Shown one piece after another: positions 55,895 through 64,000 of a DNA stretch of 64,000 bases. Below the pieces are notes generated by a model, which had not been told where the DNA came from, did no database searches, and saw only the letters and a list, made by a program, of their open reading frames with translations. Each line of letters starts with the position of its first letter. Position 1 is the first letter of the stretch. Source of the DNA: Frankia umida (lineage in GTDB: Bacteria; Actinomycetota; Actinomycetes; Frankiales; Frankiaceae). The stretch is from contig NZ_JALKFT010000015.1 in assembly GCF_023242945.1 (NCBI RefSeq), forward strand, positions 62,001 to 126,000, written 5' to 3'. The position numbers were made by a program, and so were the translations under genes.

Positions 55895-57631
55895 ATGGCG
55901 GGTCTGGACCATTTCCGGGTGGTCGTCGAGTCCGGGCGCACCGAGAGGACCGGAGTGGTCGTGCGACTGCCCGGGGCGCTGGTCGTCGCCCGGGTCGACC
56001 AACCCGAGACCGCGGAGATCACTACCCGGTTGCTGGGGCTGTGCGCCGAGGTGGCCGCCGAGGTCGGCACGTCCGAGGCCACGATGGGCAGGCGCCTGGT
56101 GCGCCGGGTCGCCGGGGTCCTGGCTGACGCCGACCCCGAGCGGGTACCCGACTTCAGCCTGCTGACGACCGTCAACGACCGGGTCGCGGCACTCGTGCAC
56201 GGCGCGATGGACGTCGTGGTCAGTGGCCCGTCCGGGCTGACCCTTTCGGGGGTCGACTCGGCCACCTGGGTCGACCGGCTGCTGCCCGCCGACTGTCAGC
56301 GCATCGACGTGGCGCCGACCGGTCTGGTCGACGCGCGCGCCGGGGATGCCGGCGGCCTCGACTTTCCGCTGGACCTGCGCCTGGGCACGGTGGCGGGGGT
56401 CGGGGTGAGCCTGCTGCTCAGCGACGCACCGGCGATACCGATCTCCAAGTCGTCGGCGGACCGCATGCTCGCCGCCTTCGACCCGTCCCAGGATCCGAAG
56501 ACCGGCGCGGCCCCCATTCCCGCCTCCGGCGCCCGCGTCCCCGACCCGTCGCTGACCACGCCACCGGCGCTGGCCCCCCTGCTCAGCCAGGAGGAGGAGG
56601 CCCACCGCCGGCGCGCCGCCGCCGAACCCACCCAGGCCGCCGACCTCGACGAACTCGACGAACTCGACGCGGACCCGGCGACCGAACTCGCCGGCCGGGA
56701 CCTCTACGGCGAGGCGCTGGGCCGCTCCGGTCACGACCCCAGCCCCAACGGCCAGCTCGGCACCGACCACGGCGCCGCCGGTTACGGCCACGGCGCCTCC
56801 GCCGGACCCGGCGGGCCCGGCGCCGCTGGCCCCGCCTACGGCCACGACGCTGGCGGGGCAGCCTACGGCCATGACGGCGGCGGCTCCGCCTACGGCCACG
56901 ACGGCGGCGCTCCCGGCTACCGCCATGACGGTGGCGGCCAGGGCTTCGGCCATGACGCCGGCGGCTCCGGTTTCGGCCCTGGACCCGGCGGGTCCGGGTA
57001 CGGCCCGGGCGGCGGGGCCATGGGGCAGCAGGAGCCGCTCACCGACGACCTCACCGATGACGAGCACGACGCGCTCACCCAGCTTCCCGGGCAGACCTTC
57101 ACCGTCTCGGACCTCATCGAGGACGACGAGGCGCCCACGATGCTGCCGAACAGCTCCAAGCCCCAGGTCGAGGGCGTGCTGTGCCCGAACGGCCACTTCA
57201 ACCATCCACAGTCGCCGTACTGCGTCGAGTGCGGGCAGTCGCTGGCCCAGCAGTCCGGGCACACCGTGTGGGGTCCACGCCCACCGATCGGCATCCTCGT
57301 CTTCGACGACGGGATGACGCTGCCCGTCGACATGGATCTGGTCATCGGCCGTCAGCCGGACCGCGACGACGCCGTGCGCGCCGGTACCGCCCGGGCTCTG
57401 CCCGTCGAGGACGGCGAGAGCGCGATCTCCCGCGTCCACGCCATCATCACGCTCACCGGCTGGGACGCGGTGATCACCGACCAGGGATCGGCGAACGGTA
57501 CCTACATCGCGCCCCCGGAGGCGACCGTCTGGACCCCCCTGAACCCCCATCAGGAGGCCCCGCTGACCCCCGGCACCCGTGTCCAGGTCGGCAAGCGCAC
57601 CTTCGTGTTCAACTCCAACCTGCACCCCTGA
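55895..57631 (+). CDS. FHA-domain protein with zinc-ribbon and Gly-rich repeats
   Basis: 578 residues. Residues 1-200 form a globular domain I do not recognise (VVVESGRTERTGVVVRLPGALVVARV). A disordered linker with a run of nine-residue YGHDGGG repeats follows, then a possible zinc ribbon (CPNGHFNHPQSPYCVECGQ) and a C-terminal FHA domain (VIGRQPDRDD ... SAISRVHAIITL ... DQGSANGTYI) with the phosphothreonine-binding Arg, Ser and Asn. It should dock to Thr-phosphorylated partners of Ser/Thr kinases; none is in the window. Conserved-domain partners such as type VII genes are absent. The ATG has GAGAGG upstream; the GTG at 55754 is the other option. Confidence 0.83.
   Translation: MAGLDHFRVVVESGRTERTGVVVRLPGALVVARVDQPETAEITTRLLGLCAEVAAEVGTSEATMGRRLVRRVAGVLADADPERVPDFSLLTTVNDRVAALVHGAMDVVVSGPSGLTLSGVDSATWVDRLLPADCQRIDVAPTGLVDARAGDAGGLDFPLDLRLGTVAGVGVSLLLSDAPAIPISKSSADRMLAAFDPSQDPKTGAAPIPASGARVPDPSLTTPPALAPLLSQEEEAHRRRAAAEPTQAADLDELDELDADPATELAGRDLYGEALGRSGHDPSPNGQLGTDHGAAGYGHGASAGPGGPGAAGPAYGHDAGGAAYGHDGGGSAYGHDGGAPGYRHDGGGQGFGHDAGGSGFGPGPGGSGYGPGGGAMGQQEPLTDDLTDDEHDALTQLPGQTFTVSDLIEDDEAPTMLPNSSKPQVEGVLCPNGHFNHPQSPYCVECGQSLAQQSGHTVWGPRPPIGILVFDDGMTLPVDMDLVIGRQPDRDDAVRAGTARALPVEDGESAISRVHAIITLTGWDAVITDQGSANGTYIAPPEATVWTPLNPHQEAPLTPGTRVQVGKRTFVFNSNLHP
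56834..56995. repeat. 27-bp in-frame repeat in the FHA gene
   Basis: Six degenerate 27-bp units encode a nine-residue motif based on Tyr-Gly-His-Asp-Gly-Gly. The His/Asp content could bind metal, but this is speculation. Confidence 0.8.
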
Positions 57632-57713
57632 CCCTCCGGCGGGCCGCCTCGAACCGGGCGGTGGGCGGGGGTGGCGCGCAAAAGGTCGGCACCTACGTCA
57701 GACTTGACGAACG

Positions 57714-58658
<945 letters not shown>

Positions 58659-58779
58659 CCCGTGCCGTGTTCGGGCGTCCCGCACGCCACCCGGACACCG
58701 ATTCTGACTACTCGAGGTTCGTTGCCATGCCTTCTGCCGCCCTGTCGGCCGTACCCGGCGTCACTGTGACCGTCGCCGC

Positions 58780-60363
58780 ATGACCGAGATCTCCGCTCGC
58801 ACCGGCACCGACAGCTCCGAAGCCGACACCAGCACCAACCCCGACGCCGACCCGACCGGTGTCGCCGCGCCGTCCACCGGCGGGCCGGGTGGTCGTGGGT
58901 GGGCGGTCGGCCGCTGGCTTGGCGCGCGCTGGCCGGGGCGGCGTCAGGTGCGGGTGGAACTGCTGGCGGGGCTGGTGACCGCGCTCGCGCTGATTCCGGA
59001 GACGATCTCGTTCTCGGTGGTGGCCGGGGTCGATCCGCGGATCGGGTTGTTCGCGTCGTTCACCATCTCGATGGTCATCGCCTTCACGGGCGGGCGGCCC
59101 GCGATGATCTCGGCGGCGGCCGGGTCGATGGCCCTGGTGGCCGCGCCGCTGGTCCGGGAGCACGGCGTGCAGTACCTGATCGCCACGACGATCGGCGTCG
59201 GCCTGCTGATGTTCGTGCTGGGGCTGCTCGGCGTCGCGCGGCTGATGCGCTTCATTCCACGGACCGTCATGATCGGGTTCGTCAACGCCCTGGCCATCCT
59301 GATCTTCACGGCCCAGCTGCCGCACGCCGTCGGCCGGTCGTGGACGGTGTACGCGCTGGTGGCGGCGGGGTTGGCCATCCTGCTCACGATGGGACGGCTG
59401 ACCCGTGCCATCCCGGCGCCGCTGGTCGCGGTGGCACTGCTGACCTTCGTGACGGTCTGCTTCCATCTGTCCGTCCCGACGGTCGGGGACGAGGGGCGGC
59501 TGCCGTCGTCACTGCCGCGACCGGGCCTGCCGAACGTGCCGGTGGACTGGGAGACGCTGCGGATCGTCGCGCCGTACGTCCTGGCGCTCACGGCCGTCGG
59601 GTTGCTGGAGACGCTGCTGACCGCGCAGATCGTCGACCGGATGACCGCCACCACCCACAACCCCGACCGGGAGAGCTGGGGTCTGGGCATCGCGAACATC
59701 GTCAACGGGTTCTTCGGCGGCATGGGTGGCTGCGCGATGATCGGCCAGACGATCGTCAACGTCAACGCCGGTGGACGTGGCCGGCTCTCGACGTTCGCCG
59801 CGGGCGGGTTCCTGTTGCTGCTGGTCGTGCCGCTGCGCGACCTGGTATGCCACATCCCGATGTCGGCGCTGGCCGCGGTGATGATGCTGGTCGCGGTGAT
59901 GACCTTCGAGTGGCGCAGCATCGCGCCGTCCACGCTGCGGCGGCTGCCGCGCGAGGAGACGCTGGTGATGGTCGTGACGGTCGCGGTGGTCGTACCGACC
60001 CACAACCTGGCCTACGGCGTGGTCGTCGGCGTGGTGCTCTCGGCGTTGCTGTTCACCCGGCGGGCCGCCCGCCTGGCCACGGTCACCAGTGTGCTCGACC
60101 CGCACGGCGGCGAGCGGATCTACGTGGTCCGCGGCTCCCTGTTCTTCGCCTCGACAGCCGACCTGGTCGAGGCGTTCGACTACGCGCAGGATCCGCCTCG
60201 CGTGGTCGTGGACCTCGCCGCGGCGGACGTGCTCGACTCGGCGGCGGTCGCCGCGCTCGACGACGTCCGGACGAAATACCGCGAGCGGGGCGTCGAGGTC
60301 AGTCTGGTCGGCCTGAGCCCGGCCGGCGCCGCCCTGGTCAAGGGACTGTCGAAGGTCAATTGA
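58780..60363 (+). CDS. SulP family anion transporter with STAS domain
   Basis: 527 residues. N-terminal hydrophilic 55 residues, then about 10-12 membrane segments: LLAGLVTALALIPETISFSVVAGV, AAAGSMALVAAPLV, NGFFGGMGGCAMIGQTIVN. The C-terminal STAS domain begins near residue 440 (VVRGSLFFASTADLVEAFDY ... VDLAAADVLDSAAVAALDDV). SulP proteins move sulfate, bicarbonate or other anions by Na+ or H+ coupling; no carbonic anhydrase or sulfate gene is next to it, so the substrate is open. The start ATG has no strong Shine-Dalgarno. It follows the DUF305 gene by 121 bases. Confidence 0.92.
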   Translation: MTEISARTGTDSSEADTSTNPDADPTGVAAPSTGGPGGRGWAVGRWLGARWPGRRQVRVELLAGLVTALALIPETISFSVVAGVDPRIGLFASFTISMVIAFTGGRPAMISAAAGSMALVAAPLVREHGVQYLIATTIGVGLLMFVLGLLGVARLMRFIPRTVMIGFVNALAILIFTAQLPHAVGRSWTVYALVAAGLAILLTMGRLTRAIPAPLVAVALLTFVTVCFHLSVPTVGDEGRLPSSLPRPGLPNVPVDWETLRIVAPYVLALTAVGLLETLLTAQIVDRMTATTHNPDRESWGLGIANIVNGFFGGMGGCAMIGQTIVNVNAGGRGRLSTFAAGGFLLLLVVPLRDLVCHIPMSALAAVMMLVAVMTFEWRSIAPSTLRRLPREETLVMVVTVAVVVPTHNLAYGVVVGVVLSALLFTRRAARLATVTSVLDPHGGERIYVVRGSLFFASTADLVEAFDYAQDPPRVVVDLAAADVLDSAAVAALDDVRTKYRERGVEVSLVGLSPAGAALVKGLSKVN

Positions 60364-60429
60364 CGGCCAATACCGCCCCACTGTGAATACACTCCGCCAT
60401 CAGGTGCTCACAATGAGGATGGTGGCGGG

Positions 60430-61569
60430 ATGGGCGAGAAGGGGCTCACCGGCGGGCTGGTCGACTTTGCCCGCCGCCAGCCGGGCATGGTCGTCCTCGT
60501 CCTTGTGCTTGCCGGGTTGTACCTGTCGAAGGCCGGCACAGGCGACAACGACCGGGCGGTGATCGTGGCGAACGTCGACCTGCCGGCACCGTCGCTGGTC
60601 ACCCACAACCGCACGACCTACGCCGTCGGGGTCGACCCGCGGGCCCCCGACGCGATCCAGCTGCTGTCCAGCCGCGACCGGCACACCTGGACGGTCCACC
60701 CGAACGCCCTGGCGGCGCCGCCCAGCTGGGCGGATCCCAGCGGCGGTCTGGGCCCGGCCGCGATCGGCGTGTTCGACGGATCGTTCGTCCTCTACTACAC
60801 CGCCACCGTGCGGGGACTCGGCCTGCGCTGCGTCTCGGCGGCGACCTCGAAGCATCTCGACGAGCCTTTCGAGGACACCTCACTCGCCCCCTTCGTCTGC
60901 CAGACCGCCGAGGGTGGCAGCACCGACCCGAGCCCCTACGTCGATGCCGCCGGACGGCCCTACCTGGCCTGGAGCAGTCCCGGCCAGGCCGGCGGGAGCG
61001 GCCCGGCGCTGTGGGCCCAGCCGCTGCGCTCGGACGGTCTGGTGCTCACCGGCGACCCTGCCGTCCTGCTGCGCCCGAGCCTGCCCTGGCAGGACGGCAG
61101 GGTGGCGTCCCCCTCCCTGCTCGAGGACGACGGGCACTACCACCTCGTGTACTCGGCGGCGCCGGAACTCAACGACCGCCAGGTGGTCGCGGACGCCTCC
61201 TGCCGCACCCCGCTGGGCCCCTGCCAGCCCACCGACCGTCCGCTGCTCACCGACTCCCTGGCCGGCTCCGGCCCCGGCGGCGCCCATGCCTTCGCCGACA
61301 CCCGCCACCACTGGTGGCTGGGCCTGCACACCTGGGATTCGCCCCCCACCGGCGCCTACACCCCCGTGGGCCAGTTCGTCGTCGTCCCCCTCCAGCTCCA
61401 CGACAACAAACTCAAGATCGATATCACCTCCACCGCCCACGGCACCCTGCGCACCCCCACCCGCCGCGACCACGACGACACCGACTCCGGCGGCACCGAT
61501 CGCACCGAGCACCGCCGGTTCGACTTCAACCGCGAGAACCGCGACGCGCAGGACCTCGACCGCAACTGA
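60430..61569 (+). CDS. membrane-anchored GH43-like beta-propeller protein
   Basis: 379 residues. One N-terminal helix at about 17-34 (QPGMVVLVLVLAGLYLSK) anchors an extracellular five-bladed propeller: APSLVTHNRTTYAVGVD, GPAAIGVFDGSFVLYYTATVR, STDPSPYVDAAGRPYLAWSS, RVASPSLLEDDGHYHLVYSAA and AHAFADTRHHWWLGLHTWD. These blades resemble GH43 arabinanases and xylosidases; Asp in STDPSP and Glu in LLEDDGHYHL may be catalytic. The C-terminal 50 residues are charged and disordered. Substrate unknown. The ATG has GGTGGCGGG just upstream. Confidence 0.72.
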   Translation: MGEKGLTGGLVDFARRQPGMVVLVLVLAGLYLSKAGTGDNDRAVIVANVDLPAPSLVTHNRTTYAVGVDPRAPDAIQLLSSRDRHTWTVHPNALAAPPSWADPSGGLGPAAIGVFDGSFVLYYTATVRGLGLRCVSAATSKHLDEPFEDTSLAPFVCQTAEGGSTDPSPYVDAAGRPYLAWSSPGQAGGSGPALWAQPLRSDGLVLTGDPAVLLRPSLPWQDGRVASPSLLEDDGHYHLVYSAAPELNDRQVVADASCRTPLGPCQPTDRPLLTDSLAGSGPGGAHAFADTRHHWWLGLHTWDSPPTGAYTPVGQFVVVPLQLHDNKLKIDITSTAHGTLRTPTRRDHDDTDSGGTDRTEHRRFDFNRENRDAQDLDRN

Positions 61570-61605
61570 CCGACACGTCCATGATCCGGGGCACGCCGCA
61601 GACGG

Positions 61606-61656
61606 CGAGGCGTGGTCGCTGAGCACGAAAGAAATCGGCTCAGCGACCACGCCTCG
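61606..61656. terminator. perfect 19-bp bidirectional hairpin
   Basis: Arms 61606-61624 and 61638-61656 pair perfectly over 19 bp with a 13-base A-rich loop. It lies 36 bases after the GH43-like stop and 42 bases beyond the stop of the convergent NCS2-type permease gene. Confidence 0.9.
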
Positions 61657-61698
61657 ACAGATGGGCGCCGCCGGATCACGACGACGCGGTGGCAGCTC

Positions 61699-63489
61699 TC
61701 AGGCCGAACTGCCGGGGGCAGCGGTGGCGCTGACAACGGGTTCGGCGGTGGAACCGGCGGCCGAGGCGGCGGTGGGCTCGGTGGTGGTGGCGGCGGGCTC
61801 GGTGGCGACGGGCTCGGTGGCCGCGGGGTCGGCGTGCCCGGGGGTGCGCGGGGTCTGGGCGGGGATACCGTGTTCGCGTTCGAGCGCGATCTCCTCGGCG
61901 TCGGGGACGCGGGGTTCGGGGCGGGTCAGCGCCCAGATCCCGCAGACGACCGCGAGGAACAGGTAGCCCAGGGCGACCTGGCCACCCCCGGCGTTCCACT
62001 CGACCTTCTCGGCGTGGATGAGGCCGATGAACGCCAGTCCCGCCCCGGCCACGGAGGCGATCGTCGCCGAGATGAACCGTTTGTCGATGATGAACGCGAC
62101 GATCGAGCCGAGCACCAGACCGGCGAGCACCGCGCCGTCCCCGAGCAGATGCAGGCCATGCAGCAGAACGCTGTTGCCCTCGAGATCGGCGTCGGTGACG
62201 GTCAGTTTCACCGCGGGATCGAGGTTCGCCGCGACGCCGACCGCGGTCGTCACCGTGTTGTCGATCAACCCGGCGGCCCAGGAGGCGATGTTCGGGATGA
62301 TCGCCGCGATCACCGCCGCGCCGTGCGCCTTCGGGGAGACCTGGAAGGCCTGGGCGCCGATGAGCAGTCCGATGTAGAGCAGGATCGGCACGATCGCCGG
62401 TAGCGGCAGCACCGCGCCCAGCAGGCCGAACATGCCACAGAAGCACAGCAGTGCGATCACCCCGCCGGTGGCCAGCGAGTAGCCGGTGCGACCGCCGGCG
62501 GACTTCCAGCCGGGGTGACCGATGTAGACCGCGGGCGGGAACGGCGAGCCGAGCGCGGAGCCGACGATCGCGCCAAGACCGTCCGCGAGCAGGATCGGGC
62601 GCAGGTTGTAGTTGTCCCCGGCGGACGCGGCGCTCTCCACGTTCGTCATGCCCTCGGTGAAGTTGTAGACGCCGAGCGGGATCGCGGTGGCCAGCAGGGG
62701 CGAGATGTCGCGCAGACCGTCGAGGAGCCGGTCGAAGTGGAACGTCGGCAGCGACAGCGCGATGTCCTTCGCCGCCTCGGAGACGGCCGGGGTGTCCATG
62801 AACCCGCCGATCCAGCCGATCGCCGTGCCCACGGCCAGCGCGACCGCGCCGATCGGCAGGTTCCACGGCAGCTTCAGGTCGGTGAGCAGCCCGACCAGCA
62901 GCAGGCCGAACACGGGCAGCGCGATCCAGGCCGCGTCCCACATCTGGGCGGCGGGACGCATCGAGATGAACGCGATCGAGATGCCGGCCAGCGTGCCGAG
63001 CATCGCGGCGCGCGGGGCGTACCTGCGGATCGTCGGGCCGACGAACGCGCCGATCACGACGATGATCCCGATGATGAACGCCCAGGCCAGGCCCGCCTGC
63101 CAGGCCTGCATCGGGTTCTTCGTCTTCAGGTAGATCGGCAGCATGATCACGAAGACGACGATGAACATGTGCGGAACGCTCGGCCCGTACGGCATGGCCG
63201 TGACATCGTCACGGCCCTCCTTCGCCGCCAGCCGCCGGCCGAGGTAGGCATAGAACAGGTTGCCGATCAGCATCGCGATGCCGAGCGCCGGCAGGATCGC
63301 GCCGAACACCTCGTCCTTCGGGATGTTGACGACGAACAGGCACAGCGAGGTCAGGACGATCACGTTGACCAGCACGTTGATACCGAGGCCGAAGAAGGCG
63401 TTGGTGTCGCCCCTGGTCCAGTAGGGCAGGCTGGGCGCCGAGGAGCCCGCGGCCGACGGCTGCGCCGACCGGTTTCCGATCTTGATCAT
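61699..63489 (-). CDS. NCS2/AzgA-like nucleobase permease
   Basis: 596 residues with about 12-14 membrane segments. The N-terminus (FFGLGINVLVNVIVLTSLCLFVV) and the YNFTEGMTNVESAASAGDNYN and DGLGAIVGSALGSPFPPAVYIGHPG regions match xanthine/uracil/vitamin C permease-family proteins. The C-terminal 70 residues are Pro/Ala/Thr rich with EPVATEPAA repeats. Substrate probably a purine, pyrimidine or related ring; the adjacent amidohydrolase hints at a catabolic one. It lies 21 bases downstream of the isochorismatase-family gene, so the two are probably one operon. Confidence 0.86.
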   Translation of the reverse strand: MIKIGNRSAQPSAAGSSAPSLPYWTRGDTNAFFGLGINVLVNVIVLTSLCLFVVNIPKDEVFGAILPALGIAMLIGNLFYAYLGRRLAAKEGRDDVTAMPYGPSVPHMFIVVFVIMLPIYLKTKNPMQAWQAGLAWAFIIGIIVVIGAFVGPTIRRYAPRAAMLGTLAGISIAFISMRPAAQMWDAAWIALPVFGLLLVGLLTDLKLPWNLPIGAVALAVGTAIGWIGGFMDTPAVSEAAKDIALSLPTFHFDRLLDGLRDISPLLATAIPLGVYNFTEGMTNVESAASAGDNYNLRPILLADGLGAIVGSALGSPFPPAVYIGHPGWKSAGGRTGYSLATGGVIALLCFCGMFGLLGAVLPLPAIVPILLYIGLLIGAQAFQVSPKAHGAAVIAAIIPNIASWAAGLIDNTVTTAVGVAANLDPAVKLTVTDADLEGNSVLLHGLHLLGDGAVLAGLVLGSIVAFIIDKRFISATIASVAGAGLAFIGLIHAEKVEWNAGGGQVALGYLFLAVVCGIWALTRPEPRVPDAEEIALEREHGIPAQTPRTPGHADPAATEPVATEPAATTTEPTAASAAGSTAEPVVSATAAPGSSA

Positions 63490-63510
63490 GTGACGAGGAC
63501 CCGTCCTGTC

Positions 63511-64000
63511 TCAGGAAGCCGTGGAGGCGGCAGCGGCGGTGGCGGTGGCGAGCAGGGGTTCGAGGGCGGCCAGGAACGCCGGCGACGGGGCGACCCAGCC
63601 GAAGATGCCGCCCTGGGCCGCGACCATCTCGAGGGCGACCCGCTGGAAGTCGGGGAAGTAGGAACCGACGCAGTCGCTGAGCACCAGGCACTCGTAGCCG
63701 CGGTCGTTGGCCTCGCGGACGGTGGTGTGCACGCAGACCTCGGTCGTCACACCGGTGACGACGAGGCTGGTGATGCCCTTCGCGCGCAGCACGTCCCCGA
63801 ACGCGGTGGCGTAGAAGGCGCCCTTGCCGGGTTTGTCGATGACGGTCTCGCCGTCGATCGGCGCCAGCTCGTCGATGATGTCCTGGCCGTACTCACCCCG
63901 GATGAGGATGCGGCCCTTGGGTCCGACGTCGCCGATGCGCAGGGTGGCGTTGCCGCGGTGCAGCTTCGCCGCCGGCAGGTCGGACAGGTCGGGCAGGTGA
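63511..64000 (-). CDS. isochorismatase-family amidohydrolase, 5' truncated by window
   Basis: The frame is open from the window end; about 162 residues are visible. PDLSDLPAAKLHRGN, RGEYGQDIIDEL and DKPGKGAFYATAF precede the catalytic-Cys region VTGVTTEVCVHTTVREANDRGY, all of the isochorismatase/ureidoacrylate amidohydrolase family. The nucleophile Cys is present; the N-terminal catalytic Asp is probably outside the window. Family members hydrolyse ureidoacrylate, biuret, nicotinamide or N-carbamoyl compounds. With the permease downstream, pyrimidine or related ring breakdown is likely. The start lies beyond base 64000. Confidence 0.88.
   Translation of the reverse strand, partial: HLPDLSDLPAAKLHRGNATLRIGDVGPKGRILIRGEYGQDIIDELAPIDGETVIDKPGKGAFYATAFGDVLRAKGITSLVVTGVTTEVCVHTTVREANDRGYECLVLSDCVGSYFPDFQRVALEMVAAQGGIFGWVAPSPAFLAALEPLLATATAAAASTAS

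Overview
The window is chromosomal DNA from a very high-GC actinobacterium. GTG starts are frequent, low-complexity protein tails are rich in Pro, Ala and Ser, and the housekeeping gene order (mazG, foldase-like lipoprotein, mfd, pth, bL25, ispE, ABC-F, tRNA-Gln, glmU, prs, trpS, rsmA, tatD, rsmI, protein O-mannosyltransferase) is the one known from Streptomyces and its relatives. The dense in-frame minisatellites and gene content fit a Frankia-like genome; this is an inference, since no rRNA or nitrogenase gene is in view. No transposase, integrase, CRISPR array or plasmid function was found.

Region 1 (1-6.5 kb) holds mazG, a SurA-like lipoprotein and mfd on the minus strand, with a 20-bp tandem repeat at the mazG stop codon and a MerR regulator divergent from mfd. 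Region 2 (6.5-33.6 kb) is a cell-surface polysaccharide locus. It begins with a membrane-anchored GH26-like glycosidase. A plus-strand operon follows (sugar-1-P cytidylyltransferase, DUF4910 aminopeptidase-like protein, IspD-like cytidylyltransferase, 2OG-Fe(II) oxygenase, SDR without its catalytic Tyr and Lys), then a Wzy-like polymerase and an O-methyltransferase. Facing these is a minus-strand block: FkbH-like HAD protein, acyl carrier protein, left-handed beta-helix acyltransferase, NAD-dependent epimerase, RmlC-like epimerase, TylC3-type C-methyltransferase, Wzx-like flippase with a 400-residue Pro-rich N-terminus, and a Wzz-like protein. Together they suggest a nucleotide-activated, C-methylated sugar plus a three-carbon acyl (glyceryl-ACP type) substituent on a Wzx/Wzy-type glycan. 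An orphan mycosin, tyrS and three glycosyltransferases (GT2, GT2, GT4) complete the region.

Region 3 (33.6-50.4 kb) is housekeeping: peptidyl-tRNA hydrolase, bL25/Ctc, an unknown basic protein, IspE, an ABC-F ATPase, an acyl desaturase, tRNA-Gln(TTG), GlmU, PRPP synthase, TrpRS, RsmA, TatD, a binding protein with no signal peptide, a YdcF-like protein and RsmI. Region 4 (50.4-64 kb) holds a GT39 protein O-mannosyltransferase divergent from rsmI, two small unknown genes, a GH15 trehalase/glucoamylase, an FHA-domain protein, a DUF305 protein, a SulP transporter, a membrane-anchored GH43-like propeller, and an NCS2-type permease paired with an isochorismatase-family amidohydrolase cut by the window end.

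Strong perfect hairpins sit at several gene ends (about 13.77, 16.12, 39.74 and 61.63 kb). In-frame 15-, 18- and 27-bp minisatellites occur in at least seven unrelated genes. The most unusual features are the FkbH/ACP/acyltransferase trio embedded in glycan genes and the degenerate SDR beside an IspD paralogue.
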